From Clostridiales bacterium UBA8153 (GTDB lineage: Bacteria; Bacillota; Sulfobacillia; UBA8153): a DNA stretch of 8,700 nucleotides. The notes beneath the pieces are model-generated. The model was not told the DNA's origin. It did not search any database and was given only the letters and a program-made list of their open reading frames with translations. Below, piece after piece: positions 6,119 to 8,700 of the stretch. The DNA lies in NCBI GenBank assembly GCA_003449495.1, contig DMHJ01000002.1, positions 877-9,576 of the forward strand. The letters are read 5' to 3'. Position 1 is the stretch's first letter. The number at the start of each line of letters is the position of its first letter. Both the position numbers and the translations under genes were made by a program.

Positions 6119-6152
6119 CCACACCCCGGGCGAGAGGAGATGACGGCTGTCC

Positions 6153-7421
6153 GTGAGAGAAGCTGCCCTGGGCCTCTTCATCGCCACCTATTTGTTGCTG
6201 CTCATTTTACCCAGGATCAGGTCGACGGTGGCGCTGGTGTCAGCCTCGGCCTATGTCGGTCTGGGTATCGTTCCCCTCGGTGCCGTTACCACGACGATCG
6301 ACTGGAACGTGATCTTGATGATCTTCGGAACCATGGGCGTGGTGTCCCTGTTCATCAGGTCCAAGATGCCCTCGCTCATGGCCGACCTCATCATCGACCG
6401 CATGCCCGATGTAAGATGGGCCAACATCGCGCTGGCGATATTTGCCGGCTTCGTATCGGCTTTCATTGATAATGTGGCCACCGTGTTGATGGTCGCCCCG
6501 GTGGCCCTGAACATCGCCCGCAAGCTGAACATCTCTCCGGTGCCCGCCGTCATCGCCATCGCCATTTCTTCAAACCTGCAGGGAGCGGCCACCCTGGTAG
6601 GTGACACCACCTCGGTATTACTGGGAGGATACGCGGGCCTTGACTTCACGGACTTTATCGTCTTTCAGGGCAGGCCGGGGATATTCTGGGCGGTACAGGC
6701 GGGAATGGTGGCTTCCCTTTTCGTGCTTCTCTACCTGTTTCGTAAGGATACCACTCCCATCCACCTGCAGGAAATGGAGACCGTGGACGACTACTTTCCG
6801 TCGGGGCTGCTAGTGGGGATGTTCCTCTTGCTCATCCTCGCCTCCTTCGTACCGGGCAAGCCCGACATCACCAACGGCCTCATCTGCACCGGGCTGTTCG
6901 CCATAGGTATCATCCACCGCCTGGTGGCACACCAAGACCCGGCTACAACCAGGGCGACCTTCATGGACATCGACTACTCCACCATCTTGCTGTTGGCCGG
7001 CCTGTTCGTGGTCATCGGCGGCCTGGCCAGAGCGGGGATCGTGGCAGAGATCGGCGATGTCTTTGCCAGGATGGTCGGCGGTGACCGGCTACTGGCATAC
7101 AAACTGATCGTTGCCGGCTCGGTGCTGCTATCGGCTGTCATCGATAACATCCCTTATACGGCTACCATGCTACCGGTGGTGGCCTCCGTTGCCCACAGCA
7201 TGGGCACCGATCCATACCTGTTCTACTTCGGCCTGCTCATCGGCGCCACCCTGGGAGGCAACATCACCCCCGTCGGAGCTTCGGCCAACATCGCCGGCCT
7301 CGGCATACTGAGAAGGCATGGCCATCACGTGGGCACCCTGCAATTCATGGCCTATGGTCTCCCCTTCACCCTGGCGGCGGTCACCGCGGGAGCGCTGTTC
7401 CTCTGGCTGGTATGGTCATAG
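6153..7421 (+). CDS. SLC13 / ArsB-NhaD superfamily permease
   Basis: A 422-residue inner-membrane transporter with about ten to twelve hydrophobic segments. It shows the two-repeat architecture of the ion transporter superfamily: SAFIDNVATVLMVAP (102-116) and SAVIDNIPYTATMLPV (327-342) are equivalent membrane-helix segments, each followed by a re-entrant Ser/Asn/Gly-rich loop, SSNLQGAATLVGD (139-151) and GGNITPVGASANIAG (368-382). Relatives move arsenite, sodium or di-/tricarboxylates, and these motifs do not fix the substrate. The convergent arsC and aquaglyceroporin genes make arsenite a reasonable guess. GTG 6153 is the only usable start: the frame is closed by TGA at 6141, and GGAG (6136-6139) lies 13 bases upstream, rather far. 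A structured leader may precede it. Confidence 0.9.
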   Translation: MREAALGLFIATYLLLLILPRIRSTVALVSASAYVGLGIVPLGAVTTTIDWNVILMIFGTMGVVSLFIRSKMPSLMADLIIDRMPDVRWANIALAIFAGFVSAFIDNVATVLMVAPVALNIARKLNISPVPAVIAIAISSNLQGAATLVGDTTSVLLGGYAGLDFTDFIVFQGRPGIFWAVQAGMVASLFVLLYLFRKDTTPIHLQEMETVDDYFPSGLLVGMFLLLILASFVPGKPDITNGLICTGLFAIGIIHRLVAHQDPATTRATFMDIDYSTILLLAGLFVVIGGLARAGIVAEIGDVFARMVGGDRLLAYKLIVAGSVLLSAVIDNIPYTATMLPVVASVAHSMGTDPYLFYFGLLIGATLGGNITPVGASANIAGLGILRRHGHHVGTLQFMAYGLPFTLAAVTAGALFLWLVWS

Positions 7422-7494
7422 GTCCGGCGACAGCTGGCATCCAGGGTCAACCGCCCCGATACCCGTTGAGGCCAGTGGCAGCTGCCGTGGGCGG
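7422..7494. other. Convergent intergenic region with a palindrome
   Basis: 73 bp separate the stops of the converging permease and channel genes. The palindrome GGCAGCTGCC (7477-7486) is flanked by CCA and TGG that extend the dyad with a small internal mismatch. There is no T-run on either side, so a shared intrinsic terminator is possible but unproved. Confidence 0.35.
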
Positions 7495-8169
7495 TCAGGG
7501 ACGCGGGCGAGGGGCCGGCGTCAGCGCGGCGGCGAGCGCCACGGCCAGGCCGACGCCCACCACCTGCGCGCCGATAAAGGCCGGAGCACTCCGCCACGCG
7601 ATACCGGCGAACGTGGGCGTAAGACTGCGGGCGATGGTCGCGGCCGGGTTGGCAAAGGCCGTTGACGAAGTGAACCAGCAAGCCGCCAGGATCCAGGAGG
7701 CCACCGCCCACGGCACCGCGCCGGGCCGTTCCCGAGCCGTAGCCCAGATGGTAAAGAGCAGTCCCGCCGTGGCCACTATCTCGCCTGCCCAGAGCCCGGC
7801 GCTGCTACGTTCCTGGAGGCCCCGGGCCAGGATGCCGATGTCGAACATCAGGTGCGCCACCCAGACGCCCAGGACGCCTCCGGTCAGCTGGGCCAGTACG
7901 TAGGGCAGTGCCCTCACCCAGGCCAGTTCTCCCCGCAGGGCCATAAACAGGGTCACCGCCGGGTTGAAGTGGCCGCCCGACACCGGACCGAAGGCCAGGA
8001 TCAGGGCGGCCAGTGCCGCCGCCGTGGCCAAGGCGTTGGCCAGCAAGGCCAAGCCCTCGTGGCCGCCGGCCAGGCGTTCCGCCATGATCCCCGACCCCAC
8101 CACGGCGCTGAGCAGGAGCGCGGTGCCGATGGTCTCCGCCAGCGCTTGCTGGACCATAGTATATTTCAC
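7495..8169 (-). CDS. aqpS: Aquaglyceroporin (MIP family) of the ars-operon type
   Basis: A 224-residue channel with six hydrophobic segments and both half-helix signatures: HFNPAVT (N69-A71) and FANPAATIARSL (N174-A176, R181). In ars operons such channels let arsenite made by ArsC leave the cell down its gradient, as for Sinorhizobium AqpS. The second NPA is followed by Ala177; the Arg that lines the selectivity filter of classical aquaporins directly after NPA is not at that place, as in other ars-linked members I recall with NPAVTIAR. This suggests a wider pore. The gene begins at GTG 8169, overlapping the ArsC stop as GTGA, so the two are coupled; ATG 8157 is an alternative start. The symbol is assigned by family and context. 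Confidence 0.88.
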   Translation of the reverse strand: MKYTMVQQALAETIGTALLLSAVVGSGIMAERLAGGHEGLALLANALATAAALAALILAFGPVSGGHFNPAVTLFMALRGELAWVRALPYVLAQLTGGVLGVWVAHLMFDIGILARGLQERSSAGLWAGEIVATAGLLFTIWATARERPGAVPWAVASWILAACWFTSSTAFANPAATIARSLTPTFAGIAWRSAPAFIGAQVVGVGLAVALAAALTPAPRPRP

Positions 8170-8700
8170 AAGGAGTCACCCGCTACCGGAAAGACCTGCC
8201 CCAGCTCCCGTAGCTTTTCCCTGAAAGCCGCCGGGTCCAGCGCATCCACGGGCAGGGCAGCGAGAAGCTCAATGCGCTGTCGCAAGATCAGGTACACCTG
8301 CTGCACCACCTGCAGCTTCTCTTCTTCAGTGCCCGGGGCGGCGGCCGGGTCGGGGAGGCCCCAGTGCGCGGTCACCGGCCGGCCGGGCCACAGCGGGCAC
8401 GCCTCACCCGCAGCGGCAGCACAGACCGTGATGATACCGTCCATGGCCGGCGCCTCCGGGGAGGAAAACTCGTGCCACCCTTTGGAGCGCACTGCCGTTA
8501 GATCGTAGCCGAGGTTGGTCAGGAACTTCACCGTGAGGGCATGAAGCTCTCCCTTGGGTTGGCTGCCGGCAGAGAAGCCTTGGAGCCTTGGGCGGCCGTG
8601 ATGGTTGGTCAGGACTTCGCCCATGATCGAGCGGGCGGAGTTCCCCGTACACAAGAACAACAGGCGGTGCGTCCGCCTGCCCGGCCCGCCGGCGCTTCCC
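8166..8700 (-). CDS. arsC: Arsenate reductase ArsC, thioredoxin-coupled LMW-phosphatase fold (N-terminus cut by window edge)
   Basis: It reduces arsenate to arsenite in the cytosol using a cysteine relay. The phosphatase loop CTGNSARS (C-x5-R, 8631-8651) follows a hydrophobic strand (LLFL). Further on, ITVCAAAAGEACPLWPG carries the two cysteines expected for the relay (8421-8423 and 8397-8399), then AHWGLPDPAA with the conserved DP, and a helical tail typical of ArsC. Most relatives read VCDNA where this one has VCAAA, an unusual change beside the relay cysteine. The frame is open to the window edge. TTG at 8660 would start it only three residues before the catalytic Cys with no ribosome site, so the true start is almost certainly a few codons past position 8700. 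It is first of the visible genes in a leftward operon with the channel. Confidence 0.92.
   Translation of the reverse strand, partial: GSAGGPGRRTHRLLFLCTGNSARSIMGEVLTNHHGRPRLQGFSAGSQPKGELHALTVKFLTNLGYDLTAVRSKGWHEFSSPEAPAMDGIITVCAAAAGEACPLWPGRPVTAHWGLPDPAAAPGTEEEKLQVVQQVYLILRQRIELLAALPVDALDPAAFREKLRELGQVFPVAGDSL

Noticed and set aside
5868..6152. Match to cobalamin, SAM, TPP, glycine, guanidine, fluoride, Moco or T-box leaders, or to RNase P, SRP or tmRNA
   Set aside because: I looked for the conserved core strings of each and found none in the right order; only generic stem structure remains.
7412..8508. Rightward frames of 163 and 218 codons
   Set aside because: Antisense to the aquaglyceroporin and arsC genes; products are Arg/Pro/Ser-rich with no motif.

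Overview
The window is GC-rich bacterial DNA with strong AGGAGG-type ribosome binding sites, several GTG starts and a tRNA gene that encodes its own CCA end. This fits a high-GC Bacillota-like (Firmicutes) genome, but that is an inference from style; no marker gene fixes the taxon. It divides into the end of an integrated mobile element (about 1-3872) and chromosomal DNA to its right (about 3873-8700).

Mobile element, 1-3872. A leftward operon holds a helix-turn-helix protein of the excisionase/AlpA type, a small unknown protein, and a P-loop ATPase of the phage/ICE primase-helicase kind that runs off the left edge; the last two overlap by ATGA. Facing it across a short control region (a dyad plus a tandem 9-bp repeat) is a rightward pair: an unknown 357-aa protein and an overlapping tyrosine recombinase with all catalytic residues. 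A strong terminator follows the integrase. About 85 bp further on lies the 3' end of a leftward tRNA-Phe(GAA) gene, the likely attachment site. Two 11-bp tandem repeats between terminator and tRNA may be recombinase arm sites. The far end of the element is outside the window.

Chromosomal part, 3949-6152. This stretch is unusually gene-poor. The only clear gene is a leftward flavodoxin-fold protein with a compact cysteine motif like that of iron-sulfur flavoproteins, perhaps coupled to a 50-codon small ORF. The 3949-4720 interval shows inverted repeats but no convincing gene. The ~280 bp before the next gene is packed with potential RNA stems.

Arsenic-type cluster, 6153-8700. A rightward SLC13/ArsB-NhaD-superfamily permease converges on a leftward pair: a thioredoxin-type (LMW-phosphatase fold) arsenate reductase whose N-terminus is beyond the right edge, and an aquaglyceroporin of the kind found in ars operons, overlapping by GTGA. 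The likely logic is that ArsC reduces arsenate to arsenite and the channel (and possibly the permease) lets it out. The permease substrate is not provable from sequence alone.
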